A stretch of DNA of 64,000 nt from an uncultured Acetobacteraceae bacterium (GCA_903907955.1 CAIVPZ010000082.1:62001-126000); one strand, 5' to 3'; shown: positions 17,890 to 27,950, numbered from the stretch's first letter. The notes: generated by a model not told the origin, from the letters alone. Made by a program: numbers and translations.

Positions 17890-18783
17890 ATGGCGTTCGA
17901 GTTGCAGGGGCATCGCGGCGCAAGCGGGCTGTTCCCCGAGAACACGGTCGAGGGGTTTGTCGCGACGGTGGACCTGGGGGTCGATGCGATCGAGCTGGAT
18001 GTCGCGATCACCGCCGACGGGGTGCCGGTGGTGTTCCACAATGTCGCGTTGCAGGGCGATATCGTGCGCGGTCCCGATGACGTCTGGCTGGACGGGGAGG
18101 GGCCGTTGCTGCGGTCGCTGACGCTGGCCGAACTGGCCGGTTATGATGTCGGGCGTCTGCGGCCGGGCAGTCGCGCCGCGGCGGCGCATCCGGACCAGGT
18201 GGCGTGCGACGGCGCGCGGATTCCGACCTTGCGGCAGGCGTTCGCGGCAACCGCGCCGGTGCGCATCGATGCGGAGTTGAAGACCCGGCCGGACCACCCC
18301 GAGGCGACGGTGCTGCCGGTGGAGATGGCGGAGCGGGTGCTGGCGGTGGCAGCCGCATGCGGGGCGCTCGGGCGGCTGGATGTGCGGTCGTTCGACTGGC
18401 GCGGGCTGCGCCATCTGCGGGCATGCCATCCCGGATTGCCGCTGACCTTCCTGACCGCGCCCGCGACGGTGGCGCAGGCGGCGCTGTGGTGGGACGGGCC
18501 GACCCCGGCCGGATATGGCGGCTCGGTGCCGCGGGCGGTGGCCGCGGTTGCGGCGGGGCCGGCAAGCTGGGCACCGGCGCATCGCGGCCTGACTCAGGCG
18601 CAGGTGCTGGAGGCGCACGCGCTCGGGCTGCGGGTGGTGCCCTGGACGGTGAACGATCCGGGCGACATGGCACGGCTGATTGCCTGGGGCGTGGACGGCT
18701 TCTGCAGCGATCGTCCCGACCTGGCGCGGCAGGTGATGGCGCGGGCAGGGCTGCCGCTGCCGCCGGCCGGGCGCCGTGCGTGA
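17890..18783 (+). CDS. ugpQ: Glycerophosphodiester phosphodiesterase
   Basis: 297 residues from ATG at 17890; GTG at 17881 is an alternative giving three more residues. The GDPD TIM-barrel motifs are complete: GHRGASGLFPENT (catalytic His ~8), ELDVAITADGVPVVFHN (metal ligands Glu ~35, Asp ~37 and catalytic His ~50), DAELKTRP and, at the end, VVPWTVNDPGDM followed by DGFCSDRPD. It hydrolyses glycerophosphodiesters from phospholipids to glycerol 3-phosphate and an alcohol. No signal peptide is seen, so it is cytoplasmic. No transporter is adjacent. The exact symbol is by family resemblance. Confidence 0.9.
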   Translation: MAFELQGHRGASGLFPENTVEGFVATVDLGVDAIELDVAITADGVPVVFHNVALQGDIVRGPDDVWLDGEGPLLRSLTLAELAGYDVGRLRPGSRAAAAHPDQVACDGARIPTLRQAFAATAPVRIDAELKTRPDHPEATVLPVEMAERVLAVAAACGALGRLDVRSFDWRGLRHLRACHPGLPLTFLTAPATVAQAALWWDGPTPAGYGGSVPRAVAAVAAGPASWAPAHRGLTQAQVLEAHALGLRVVPWTVNDPGDMARLIAWGVDGFCSDRPDLARQVMARAGLPLPPAGRRA

Positions 18784-18817
18784 CGGCCGGCGGGCGGCGC
18801 GCGGTTGAGCGGGTGAC

Positions 18818-18926
18818 GCTAGAGCAACATCGGCCAGAATGGCGACCGCCGGCCGATAAAGTTGCTCGTCAAAACAAAGAGCTAGAGCGCGCTGACCGTT
18901 TACGGTCAGCCTGAAAGCGCTCTAGA
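18818..18926 (+). repeat. Two-hairpin element, family 1, copy A
   Basis: Hairpin 1 pairs gagcaac with gttgctc around an inner GC stem. After the linker caaaacaaagagc, hairpin 2 pairs ctagagcgc with gcgctctag and ctgaccg with cggtcag. The same sequence recurs at 30818-30926 and, reversed, at 58128-58228. Its right-hand CTAG holds the TAG stop of the minus-strand gene that follows. Confidence 0.92.
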
Positions 18927-19545
18927 AGAAGTTGGCGCGGGCGGTCGCGCGGGCGAGCAGGGCTTTCAACCGCGGGTTCTCGTAGCCGGCTTCCGCGGTC
19001 AGCGTGTCCATCGGCACAAAGTATTCATGGGCATGCGGCACCTGTGACTCGGCGAAGCCGTCGTAGTGGTTCCGCTTCAGCGCATACATGACCCGGATAT
19101 CGCGGACCGGCAGGCAGAGTGTGCTGGTGGGTTGGTGGATCAGCACGCCGGTTGCCTGCCAGCGCGGCGTCAGGTCGTTGGCGGTGACCGGGGCGAGCAG
19201 CCAGGGCACCGGGCAGACAGCCAGCAGCGAGTGAGTCGAGGGGGCGAAGCGGGAGCGCTTGTCGAGCAGGTTCGGCAGCGACGCGCAGGCTTCGATTGCC
19301 AGGATATCCACAAAGGGTTCCGCCGGCGTGCCGGCGAAGTTCAGCCAGAGTCCGTCGGGCAGGGTGCGCAGGCGGTCGCTGCCGGGCAGCTTGAGGAACG
19401 GATGGCAAGGGCTTGTCGTATCGGAGGGCCGGCCGCGCAGCCAGCCGTCGCGGCCGGTGCGGGGTCCGTCCAGTCCGGGCGGGCGTTGCGGCCACTGGCG
19501 AAGCCGGGTTCGCACGAGTGCATCGAGTGACTGGAATTCCCGCAT
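18922..19545 (-). CDS. Hypothetical protein
   Basis: 207 residues from ATG at 19545, preceded by CCAGGAGGATTTC, a strong ribosome site; the longer frame to 19671 has no such support. Soluble, no signal peptide. Segments that look conserved are PAEPFVDILAIEACASLPNL, DKRSRFAPSTHSLLAVCP and VRDIRVMYALKRNHYDGF. No family is recognised and neighbours do not suggest a role. Its stop TAG is embedded in repeat copy A. The upstream 360 bp are the most AT-rich of this part of the window. Confidence 0.75.
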   Translation of the reverse strand: MREFQSLDALVRTRLRQWPQRPPGLDGPRTGRDGWLRGRPSDTTSPCHPFLKLPGSDRLRTLPDGLWLNFAGTPAEPFVDILAIEACASLPNLLDKRSRFAPSTHSLLAVCPVPWLLAPVTANDLTPRWQATGVLIHQPTSTLCLPVRDIRVMYALKRNHYDGFAESQVPHAHEYFVPMDTLTAEAGYENPRLKALLARATARANFF

Positions 19546-19907
19546 GAAATCCTCCTGGTGTGCCGGCATGGCGCCGGGCATCTGCATACCGGCGCATGCT
19601 AGCAATCTGCAGTTGAGACAACAATTCGTTATTCCACCTTGACGCAAAGTTCCGGCGGAAAATCGCAACATATACAGCGTCAGCGTTGCGTAAGTAACAT
19701 TTATATTTCATCAATACATCGTCAATACTGATGCGCAACATAAATGACCATCTGCAGTCGTTGCCGGAATTGCCTTCCCGGCAAGCGGCTTGGCCGACCC
19801 TGTTCACGTCGATTGTCAACAGCCTGTGGATAATGTTGTCCACAGCCGGATAACGCGACCATGCATGGCAGGGCGACGCAGTCTTGCGGGGGGGGGGGCG
19901 CAGGCGC
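19546..19907. other. AT-rich intergenic region with a DnaA-box-like pair
   Basis: It holds no gene. About 19610-19760 is unusually AT-rich for this genome and probably contains the promoter of the minus-strand gene at 18922-19545. TGTGGATAA (19825-19833, a perfect DnaA box on the minus strand) faces TTGTCCACA (19836-19844, one mismatch). An 11-G run lies at 19888-19898. Confidence 0.5.
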
Positions 19908-19940
19908 AAAAAAAGCCCGGCAGGCATGCGCCTGCCGGGC
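19908..19940 (-). terminator. Rho-independent terminator of gltA
   Basis: On the minus strand a perfect 11-bp stem (gcccggcaggc, 4-nt loop gcat) is followed by seven T. It lies 28 bp past the gltA stop. Confidence 0.9.
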
Positions 19941-19967
19941 CGGCCGTTCAGCGGCCGGAAAAAAGCC

Positions 19968-21278
<1,311 letters not shown>

Positions 21279-21460
21279 TGTTTTTCCTCATGTGGGTTGG
21301 CGACGCGGGCCGCCGGATTGTGGCGCCGCAGCTTGACCGGACGTTCCCGGCCATCGCCTCGGCAAGGCGGAATGCTAGGGCGGCGCTGACCGGCGCGCAA
21401 CCTTCGCACCCGCAGCAAAATCCGCCCTGCGGGCGCCGGCCAGTTCCCGCGCGCGCAGGC

Positions 21461-22087
21461 TCAGAAGCCTGGGTTCGCCCCGTTGCGCCACAGGCCCAGC
21501 CGGCTGGTTCGCGCCGCCGCTTCGGCCGCGCCCAGGGCCGGGCCGTCGGCCCGGGCCCAGCCGGTCGCCACCAGGGCGCGGTTGATTTCGGTGCCGGCCG
21601 CCTCGCAAACGCCCTGGACCAGGCCGGAGGGGTCACGACCGTTCAACTGGCAGGCCACCCGGCGGTCGCGCACCAGGTTCGCGAGGGCCGCGCTGGCCGC
21701 CGCGCCACAATCGTAGCCGGCGCCCAGACCGTCCGGGCAGGTGTGCCCGCGCGCCGGCGCCGCCACGCCGTGCAGCCGCACCACCGTGTCGTGCAGGCGC
21801 AACGTTCCGCCGTCCACCACCGCCACGTCCATGGGGGCCGCCGCCACCGCGCCGGCCGGCGCGGGCGCCCGCCCGAAAAGTTCCGAGGACTGTCCGAACA
21901 GCAGCACGCCGGCACCGATTCCGCCCGCCGCCAGCGCCGCCAGCACGCCGCCCCGCAGCAGGCCGCCCAAACCGGGCAGGCCGGGACTGGCCGGGCCATA
22001 GCCGGCGGATCGAAGCCGCCCCGGGCCAAACCCGGCCAGGTCAAGGGCGCTGCCGCGAAAGATCCGCCGCGGGCGATGCAAGGCCAA
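21461..22087 (-). CDS. Membrane-anchored SNase-like protein, probably inactive
   Basis: 208 residues from TTG at 22087, preceded by AGGAGG six bases upstream. A Gly/Arg-rich N-terminus and one hydrophobic helix (~43-65, GGVLAALAAGGIGAGVLLFG) lead to a thermonuclease-like (SNase) fold: VVDGGTLRLHDTVVRLHGV, then CNGRDP-like (CQLNGRDPSG), INRALVATGWARADG and AARTSRLGLW. In active SNases the first motif reads DGDT and the loop after RLxGI reads DAPE. Here these are DGGT and AAPA, so a metal ligand and the catalytic Glu appear lost, while the Arg is kept. Four cysteines could form disulfides. Nuclease activity is therefore doubtful. Confidence 0.75.
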   Translation of the reverse strand: MALHRPRRIFRGSALDLAGFGPGRLRSAGYGPASPGLPGLGGLLRGGVLAALAAGGIGAGVLLFGQSSELFGRAPAPAGAVAAAPMDVAVVDGGTLRLHDTVVRLHGVAAPARGHTCPDGLGAGYDCGAAASAALANLVRDRRVACQLNGRDPSGLVQGVCEAAGTEINRALVATGWARADGPALGAAEAAARTSRLGLWRNGANPGF

Positions 22088-22221
22088 GCCGGACCTCCTG
22101 AAGCGGGGTTCGTCGCATTGCCCGAACGCCTAGCGCGCAGGAAACGACGATGCAACCCGCCAGTCGATCGGCCCGGTTGTTATTCCTGTGATCGCGCGCG
22201 CCGGTGCCGCGCAACCAGGGG

Positions 22222-23793
22222 TCAATCCCAGAACGGATCGAGCCGGTGGAACTTCCGCCAGGACCGGGCGATGTGCGCGCGCGATCCGGCGGCCTGCGCC
22301 GCCACGAAGCCGCACACCACCCCGCCCGCGAAGCCGCGCGCCGCCCCCAGCTCCGCCATCAGCGCCGCCGCCACCGCGCCGTCGTTCAGATGGCCGAGCC
22401 GCTCCTGCAGCACGCTCAGCCGCCGGATGAACCGCCGCGCATGGCGGCCCGGGAACAGCGGGGCGAAGAACTCGCAGGCATAGCGCAGCCGCTTGCCGTG
22501 CAGGCGCAGGCCGTGCAGCGCCGCGGCCGGCAGCGCATCGATATCGGCGCCCGGCTCGCGCAGCGGCCGCAGCCGGCGTTGCAGCGCCCGCGCGGCAAGA
22601 TCGGTGAGCTTGCCGGCGAGTCGCCCGGCCTGGCGGGCGGCCTCCTCGTCGCCCTCGGCGGCCAGCGGTGCCAGCATCGTTTCCCAGGGGCGGGCCGCCG
22701 CCAGCACCGCCAGCGCGATGCCGAGGCGACGGAATTCCGCGCCCGCCAGGTGATGGCGCAGGGTGGCGTAGGCTTCCTGCCGGCGCCGCTCGGCGGCAGC
22801 CAGCAGGTGACGCACCGCACGGTCCTCCGGGAAGTTCGCCCCCACCGTGCGCGCGGTGCCGGCGACGAACACGTCCCAGTCGCGCGCCGGCCCCAGCGCG
22901 CGGGCCAGCGCCTTCAGCCCGGCCTTGCAGGCGGCCAGCTCCGGGCAGCGTACCGCCCGCCCGAACAGGCCGATCGCCGAGCGCAGCCGCCGCAGCGCCA
23001 CCCGCATCTGGTGCACCGGCTCGGCTTCCGCCGGACTCACGCGCGTGGCTTCGTGCAGGATCACCTCGGTCAGGTGACCGACCAGCAGGGCGAAGGCTGC
23101 GCTCACCGGCTGGTCCGGCGGCAGCGCGGGGGCGACGTGGCGGCGGTGCGGTGCGGGGCGGCCGGCCGCGTCCATTGCCTCGGCGGCCAGGCTTGCGGCT
23201 GGCACGTGCAGGTGCAACCGACCGGCCAGCACCTGCGCCAGCGCGGCCACCGCCGCCGCCGGCCCGGCCAGCACCACGCGGCAGCACGGCCGGGTGGCGG
23301 CGGCCGCGCGCAGCGTGCCGGACAGCAGCGTCAGCTCGACCCTGCCGGCCCCCCCCTCCTCAGTTGCCAGCCCATCCGCCACCAGCAACAGGCGCGACTG
23401 GCCCTCGAAACCGGCCACCTGCGTCAAGCCGGCCGGCAGCGCGGCCCCCAGTGCCGCCAGCTCGGCCGACTCGGCGAGCACGGAGCGGGGCGAGCCGGGC
23501 GACCAGAGCGCGCCGGCCTCCGGCAGCATGCGTTCCAGCCGCCAGTCGGTCGCGCGGCCCTGCTGGCGCTCCGCCAGCGCCAGCCCGTCAGCGGCGAGGG
23601 TGAAAGCCGGCGTGTCGTGCCAGTTCAGCCGCAGCGGCACGGCGCGCCGTCGCCCGTCGCCGCGCAGCAGGTGCCCGCGCAGCAACAGCGGCAGGCGGCG
23701 CGCGTCGCCGGGGTCCAGTGCCAGCTCCAGCACCAGCCGCCGCGCCGGTTCCGGCGATGGCGTGTCGACGATCACGGTGGGCGATGGCTGCAT
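22222..23793 (-). CDS. CHAD domain protein with degenerate CYTH-like N-terminus
   Basis: 523 residues. The C-terminal half (~235-515) is a CHAD domain, an all-helical fold rich in conserved His and Arg: VHQMRVALRRLRSAIGLFGR, ALARALGPARDWDVF, HGLRLHGKRLRYACEFF and LQERLGHLNDG. CHAD domains bind polyphosphate. The N-terminal half (~15-215) has CYTH-like spacing (LELALDP at the start), but the alternating Glu/Lys/Arg motif of triphosphate tunnel enzymes is not evident, so catalysis is doubtful. It starts 4 bp after sixA, implying co-transcription. Confidence 0.85.
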   Translation of the reverse strand: MQPSPTVIVDTPSPEPARRLVLELALDPGDARRLPLLLRGHLLRGDGRRRAVPLRLNWHDTPAFTLAADGLALAERQQGRATDWRLERMLPEAGALWSPGSPRSVLAESAELAALGAALPAGLTQVAGFEGQSRLLLVADGLATEEGGAGRVELTLLSGTLRAAAATRPCCRVVLAGPAAAVAALAQVLAGRLHLHVPAASLAAEAMDAAGRPAPHRRHVAPALPPDQPVSAAFALLVGHLTEVILHEATRVSPAEAEPVHQMRVALRRLRSAIGLFGRAVRCPELAACKAGLKALARALGPARDWDVFVAGTARTVGANFPEDRAVRHLLAAAERRRQEAYATLRHHLAGAEFRRLGIALAVLAAARPWETMLAPLAAEGDEEAARQAGRLAGKLTDLAARALQRRLRPLREPGADIDALPAAALHGLRLHGKRLRYACEFFAPLFPGRHARRFIRRLSVLQERLGHLNDGAVAAALMAELGAARGFAGGVVCGFVAAQAAGSRAHIARSWRKFHRLDPFWD

Positions 23794-23797
23794 GGGA

Positions 23798-24331
23798 TCA
23801 GACAGCCAGCTCCGGCAGGTCGCGCGGACACAGGAAGCGCAGCAGCCGTCCGCCGCCCTCGCCGAGCGATCGCCAGGACCCCGCCACCGCGAATTCCGCC
23901 AGCGCGCCGGTCGGGTAGCCCTCGGCCAGCCGGTGCGTCGCCGGTGTCCGCATGGCCATGGCCTGCCGGCCCACCAGCAGCATGGCGAGGTCGTGCAGCC
24001 CCGGATTATGCCCCACCAGCAGCACGCTGCGCGCCGTCTCCGCCACCCCGCGCAGCACCGTCAGCAACTGTGGCGCGCTGGCCAGATAGAGGGCGTCCAT
24101 CGGCTCGACCAGCGGGGTGTCGTCCCAGGGCTCCAGGGTTTCCATGGTCTGCAGGGTCCGTCGTGCCGACGACACCAGCACCACGTCGGGCGCCAGCCCG
24201 AGTTCGTGCATGGCGCGCCGCATCGCCGTAGCCGCCAGCCGCCCGCGCGCATTCAGCGGGCGGGCGTGGTCGGAAAAGCGCGGGTCGTCCCAGGACGACT
24301 TGGCGTGACGCATCAGCAGCAACTGGCGCAA
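23798..24331 (-). CDS. SixA-type histidine phosphatase
   Basis: 177 residues if started at TTG 24331 (RQLLLMRHAKSSW, the usual N-terminus of the family). GTG at 24376, with AGAGG nine bases upstream, is an equally possible start adding 15 residues. The RHG catalytic motif is LMRHAKS, the second histidine is in LLVGHNPGLHDLA, and SSARRTLQTME is the phosphate-pocket arginine motif. Short SixA-like enzymes remove phosphate from phosphohistidine of signalling proteins, though other substrates occur. It sits 4 bp upstream of the CHAD gene; a phosphatase next to a polyphosphate-binding domain is a recurrent neighbourhood. Confidence 0.85.
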   Translation of the reverse strand: MRQLLLMRHAKSSWDDPRFSDHARPLNARGRLAATAMRRAMHELGLAPDVVLVSSARRTLQTMETLEPWDDTPLVEPMDALYLASAPQLLTVLRGVAETARSVLLVGHNPGLHDLAMLLVGRQAMAMRTPATHRLAEGYPTGALAEFAVAGSWRSLGEGGGRLLRFLCPRDLPELAV

Positions 24332-24462
24332 GGCGGCGTTCTGCCCCTCTCCGGTCCTGGCTGCCGACTGTGCCACGTCCGGCGCCTCTTGTCCCGCCCT
24401 TGCCGGCTCCCAACCTGGGGAAACGCGCGCGCGCTGGCGCCGTGCAGGCAGGAGACGGGCGG

Positions 24463-25164
24463 ATGCAGGCTGGCAGCGACGGCGCGATTTCCCCACCGGG
24501 GCTGGGGCGGCGTGCCCTGGCCGCCGGGACAGCCGCGCTGGCGATGGTTCGGCCGGTCCGGGCCGGAGCCGGGCAAGCGGTGCGCCCCCTGCCGCCCGGC
24601 AACGCCATCGCCTTCCGCATTCTGCGCGACGGCGCCGAGGTCGGCACCCACCGCATCGCCTTCGCGCAGCGCGGCACCACCACCGTTGCCCGCGTCGCCA
24701 TCGACATTGCCGTCAGCTTCGCCTGGGTCACGGTCTACCGGCTCACCCAACGCGCCACCGAAACCTGGGAGGGCGACCGGTTCATCGGCATCGAGAGCCA
24801 CACCGACGACAACGGCACCGCCGCCTGGATGCGCGCCGCGCCGGATGCCGACGGTGCGCTGCGTGTTTCGGGCAGCGGCACCGCGCCCTATGCCGCCCCG
24901 CCCGGCGCGGTGCCTTCCACCTACTGGAACCCGGCCATCCTGCGCGCCGCCCCGGTGATCAGTTCGCAGGACGGCCGGCTGACCGAGCAGCGCATCCGCA
25001 CCGGCGCGCTGGAGGAGGTGCCCTGCGCCGGCGGCACGGTGCGGGCACGCCGCCACGAGGTGCTCGGTGAACGCGACATGGAAATCTGGTACGATCTCGA
25101 CGACCAGTGGGCATATATGCGGTTCCGGCGCGACGGATCGCTGATCACCTACCTGCGCGGCTGA
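24463..25164 (+). CDS. DUF6134 family exported protein
   Basis: 233 residues from ATG at 24463 with GGAG upstream. The N-terminus carries GRRALAAGTAALAMVRP, a signal peptide with two arginines, possibly Tat-type. The mature part begins IAFRILRDGAEVGTHRIAF, typical of DUF6134 beta-rich proteins, and includes RATETWEGDRFIGIESHTDD and DMEIWYDLDDQWAYMRFRRD. Function of the family is unknown. It is divergent from sixA and convergent with the next gene. Confidence 0.78.
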   Translation: MQAGSDGAISPPGLGRRALAAGTAALAMVRPVRAGAGQAVRPLPPGNAIAFRILRDGAEVGTHRIAFAQRGTTTVARVAIDIAVSFAWVTVYRLTQRATETWEGDRFIGIESHTDDNGTAAWMRAAPDADGALRVSGSGTAPYAAPPGAVPSTYWNPAILRAAPVISSQDGRLTEQRIRTGALEEVPCAGGTVRARRHEVLGERDMEIWYDLDDQWAYMRFRRDGSLITYLRG

Positions 25165-25184
25165 TCATCCGCCGGCATTGCTGC

Positions 25185-25979
25185 TCAGAACGGAATTTCC
25201 AGCTCCAGGTGCCAGCGCAGCGCACCCGCGGCGGTGGCCGGCGTGGCGCCGAACAGCCAGCCGATCTCGTATCGCAGCCGCCCCGCCGGGCCGAGGCCGA
25301 GTGGCTCGACGCCGATCGAGCCGAGCGCCACCGGCCCGACCAGCAGTTGCTGGCGCGACAGTCCCGGCATCTGGCCCGGCTTGCCGGCGTCGCCGTAGAT
25401 CTCCAGCGCCGGCGACAGCGGTTCCCACACGTTCCAGCGGCTTTGCCAGGCGTAGCTGACATTCAGGCCGGTGGCGGTCTGGTCCGGCCCCAGCAGCCGG
25501 GTAAAGAACAGGTTGATCGTATGGGTGGTCTGGCCGATGTCCTTGCCGATCGCCGTGCCGAAGGTGAACTCGTTGGCGCCGCCGCCCTTGTTGCGGGTGA
25601 CGGTCTGGCCGTATTCGACATACAGCGCGGCATCGACGAAGGCTTCGCCCGGTTCTGTCAGTTCGAAGGTGCTGGTCAGCACCGCCTGGGTCAGCCCGCT
25701 CGGCTGGCCGTCGCCCGGCGCGTGGGCGGTGGCGAGTTCGATCACCGCGTCCCACCATCTGGTGACCCCGGTGCCCACCGAGACGGTGTAGTCCCGGGCG
25801 CCGCTGCCGCCCCGGCGAGCGACCTCGACATCGCCGTCATGCTGGATCAGCAGCTTGCCGAAATCGATCGCATCCGGGGAGACGATGCCGTAGTCGGCGC
25901 GTGCCCGCGGCGCCATCGGCAATGCGATCCCCGCTGCCAGCAGCGCCGTACCGACGATGTGGACCCTGCTGACACGCAT
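25185..25979 (-). CDS. Putative outer-membrane beta-barrel protein
   Basis: 264 residues from ATG at 25979, with GGGGGAG eight bases upstream. Signal peptide 1-28 (VGTALLAAGIALPMAPRARA). The mature protein is built of alternating amphipathic strands (DYTVSVGTGVTRWWDAVIEL, AFVDAALYVEYGQTV, HTINLFFTRL, TATGLNVSYAWQSRW) and ends in LRWHLELEIPF, with the terminal aromatic residue typical of barrels inserted by BAM. No specific family recognised; a transparently beta-barrel shape is the main evidence. It is followed by no operon partner; aroE lies just upstream in the same direction (28-bp gap) and may share its transcript. Confidence 0.7.
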   Translation of the reverse strand: MRVSRVHIVGTALLAAGIALPMAPRARADYGIVSPDAIDFGKLLIQHDGDVEVARRGGSGARDYTVSVGTGVTRWWDAVIELATAHAPGDGQPSGLTQAVLTSTFELTEPGEAFVDAALYVEYGQTVTRNKGGGANEFTFGTAIGKDIGQTTHTINLFFTRLLGPDQTATGLNVSYAWQSRWNVWEPLSPALEIYGDAGKPGQMPGLSRQQLLVGPVALGSIGVEPLGLGPAGRLRYEIGWLFGATPATAAGALRWHLELEIPF

Positions 25980-26007
25980 GCGTGTGCTCCCCCCTGCCGG
26001 TTCGCCA

Positions 26008-26853
26008 TCAGCCAATGGTCGCCTCGATCGCCGCGCGCAACGCCGGGGTGATGTCGGGCAGCACCCCGAACCAGGCCTCGAACGCCGGACGGGCCTGATG
26101 CAGCAGCATGCCCAGGCCGTTCACCGTCGGGTTGCCGCGCGCCCGTGCCGCGAGCAGCAGCGGCGTTTCCAGCGGGTTGTAGATGATGTCGCAGACCAGC
26201 GCGGCGGGCGGCAACTCGTCCAGCCGCAGTTCCAGCGGGGGCTGGCCGGTCATGCCCTGGTTGGTGGTGTTCACCAGCAGGGCGGCGCCGGCCAGCGCCT
26301 GGTCGCGTTCCGCCCAGTCCAGCGCCCGCACCGCCGGGCCGAATGCCGCGGCGAGTTCCGCGGCGCGGGCGCGCGTGCGATTGAGCAGCCGGATTTCGGG
26401 CGCGCCTTCGTCCAGCAGGCTGACCACCACGCTGCGGGCACCGCCGCCGGCGCCCAGCACCACCGCGGGGCCGGCATCGCCGCGCCAGTCCGGGCAGCCG
26501 TCGCGCAGGTTCTCGATGAAGCCGTAGCCGTCCTTGTTGAAGCCGCTGAGCGAGCCGTCCGGCTGCACGACGATCAGATTGACCGCCCCCATCCGCTGGC
26601 CCACCGAATCGACCCGGTCGACTAGGCGGGCGGCTTCCGCCTTGTGCGGAATCGTGACGTTGCAGCCGGCGAAGCCGAGCGCCGGCAGGCCGCGCAACGC
26701 CGCCTCCACCTGTCCGGGCTGCACCGGCATGGGCAGGTAGGCGCCCGGGATGCCGTATTTCTGCAGCCAGTAGGTGTGCAGCATCGGCGAGCGCGACTGG
26801 AACACCGGCCAGCCGATCAGGCCGGCGGCGCGGAAAAGCTTCGGATCACGCAT
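26008..26853 (-). CDS. aroE: Shikimate dehydrogenase (NADP+)
   Basis: 281 residues from ATG at 26853; GTG at 26886 would add 11 residues without a better ribosome site. Substrate motif SRSPMLHTYW (two Ser binding shikimate), catalytic Lys in NVTIPHKAEAARLVD, Asn/Asp in FNKDGYG, NADP-binding glycine loop VVLGAGGGARSVV followed by NRTRARA (Arg for the 2'-phosphate), and VNGLGMLLHQA near the end. It reduces 3-dehydroshikimate to shikimate in aromatic amino-acid synthesis. The opening GWPVFQSRSP instead of the commoner GDPVAHSLSP is a small variation. Confidence 0.93.
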   Translation of the reverse strand: MRDPKLFRAAGLIGWPVFQSRSPMLHTYWLQKYGIPGAYLPMPVQPGQVEAALRGLPALGFAGCNVTIPHKAEAARLVDRVDSVGQRMGAVNLIVVQPDGSLSGFNKDGYGFIENLRDGCPDWRGDAGPAVVLGAGGGARSVVVSLLDEGAPEIRLLNRTRARAAELAAAFGPAVRALDWAERDQALAGAALLVNTTNQGMTGQPPLELRLDELPPAALVCDIIYNPLETPLLLAARARGNPTVNGLGMLLHQARPAFEAWFGVLPDITPALRAAIEATIG

Positions 26854-27102
26854 GCGGGAATGGCAGCTTTCGCCAGGGGGCAACACTGTGGTCGGGGTCC
26901 ATTTGCCTTACCCTGTTATACGCATGCGGCTCAACCGTCCCATCCGCGACCACCGGCTGACCGCCGATGCGCACCGATTTCATGACTGCCACCGAGTTTT
27001 CGCCGTGCGGGATAGCGGTGCGGTTCTGATATTTGCACTTCAATACAGGTGCTGGTGCGGGACGGCCGGTGTTTGGGCCGCGGCCTGCGCGATATCGAGT
27101 GC

Positions 27103-27121
27103 GTGATGCGTTGCGCATCAC
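27103..27121. promoter_or_regulatory. Perfect palindrome, candidate operator
   Basis: GTGATGCG TTG CGCATCAC, 8-bp arms. It begins an AT-rich stretch in the 435-bp region between divergent aroE and the CBS gene, about 170 bp before the CBS start. The cognate regulator is unknown. The rest of 26854-27240 shows no gene. Confidence 0.45.
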
Positions 27122-27240
27122 AAAATTTCATATTGTAACTCCACCAAAATCGTGTATCAATTCGCCTGACCGACCGGATGGTCGCTGTGGTGCCCCGCAA
27201 GCAAGCATTGCGTGGGTGGCAGAGTGCTTTCGATTTGGTT

Positions 27241-27274
27241 GAATGCCCGCAGCTCAAGAATGCCCGCAGCTCAA
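27241..27274 (+). repeat. 17-bp tandem duplication ahead of the CBS gene ribosome site
   Basis: gaatgcccgcagctcaa occurs twice without a gap, ending one base pair before AAGAAGGA, the ribosome site of the next gene. It looks like a recent slippage duplication in the 5' UTR. Confidence 0.85.
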
Positions 27275-27288
27275 GAAGGACCCAAGCC

Positions 27289-27834
27289 ATGACGGTCGCC
27301 GCAATCCTCAAGCACAAGGGCTGCGAGGTCTTCACCGCCCGCCCGACCGACACCATCGGCGAGGTGGCGCGGAATCTCTCCGCCCAGCGCATCGGTGCGG
27401 TTGTGGTGATTGACTCCGTCGGCCAGTTGCTCGGCACCCTCAGTGAGCGCGACATCGTGAATGCGCTGGCAACCAATGGCGCGTGGGCGCTGGAAATGTC
27501 GGTCGCGCAGGCGATGTGCCGCACCCTCAAGACCGCGACCCTGCACACCACCACCGGTGAAGCCCTGGCCATGATGGCGGCCGGCCACTTCCGCTACCTG
27601 CCGGTGATCGACCGCGGCGCCCTGATCGGCCTGATCAGCATCGGCGACGTCGTGAAGAACCGGATCATGCAGCATGAAATCGAGGTCGATACGCTGCGTG
27701 CCTACGTCTCCGGCGCCGACTACGCGGTGACGTCACCGATTGCATCCTGGTCCGGCAACGGCGAGGACAACGACAAGGCTTCGGAGTCCTACCGGGTGTT
27801 GGCTTCAACCATGGCGGACGCGTCGCTCGACTGA
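27289..27834 (+). CDS. Two-CBS-domain protein
   Basis: 181 residues from ATG at 27289, eight bases after AAGGA. Two CBS domains make up most of it: first at ~10-65 (TDTIGEVARNLSAQRIGAVV ... LLGTLSERDIV), second at ~75-130 (TTTGEALAMMAAGHFRYLPV ... GLISIGDVVKNRI). The C-terminal ~45 residues are polar. Stand-alone CBS pairs bind adenosyl nucleotides and act as regulatory subunits; no partner is next to it. Monocistronic by position. Confidence 0.9.
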   Translation: MTVAAILKHKGCEVFTARPTDTIGEVARNLSAQRIGAVVVIDSVGQLLGTLSERDIVNALATNGAWALEMSVAQAMCRTLKTATLHTTTGEALAMMAAGHFRYLPVIDRGALIGLISIGDVVKNRIMQHEIEVDTLRAYVSGADYAVTSPIASWSGNGEDNDKASESYRVLASTMADASLD

Positions 27835-27950
27835 CGAATTGACAATAAGCCAGGAGCGCCGGGAAACCGACGATCGGGAAGGCGTGCGCGACCGTCCGCT
27901 TTCCCAGGCTGTTGTTTGTTATCCATCCTGACGGCTGGAAGAGACCTTTC

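Noticed and set aside
19888-19898. 11-G run as a phase-variable tract
   Set aside because: It lies outside any coding frame and promoter that can be identified, and could be an assembly artefact.
19546-19907. Possible chromosome origin because of DnaA-box-like pair and AT-rich DNA
   Set aside because: Only two boxes, no origin-linked genes (dnaA, hemE, parAB, repC) in the window.
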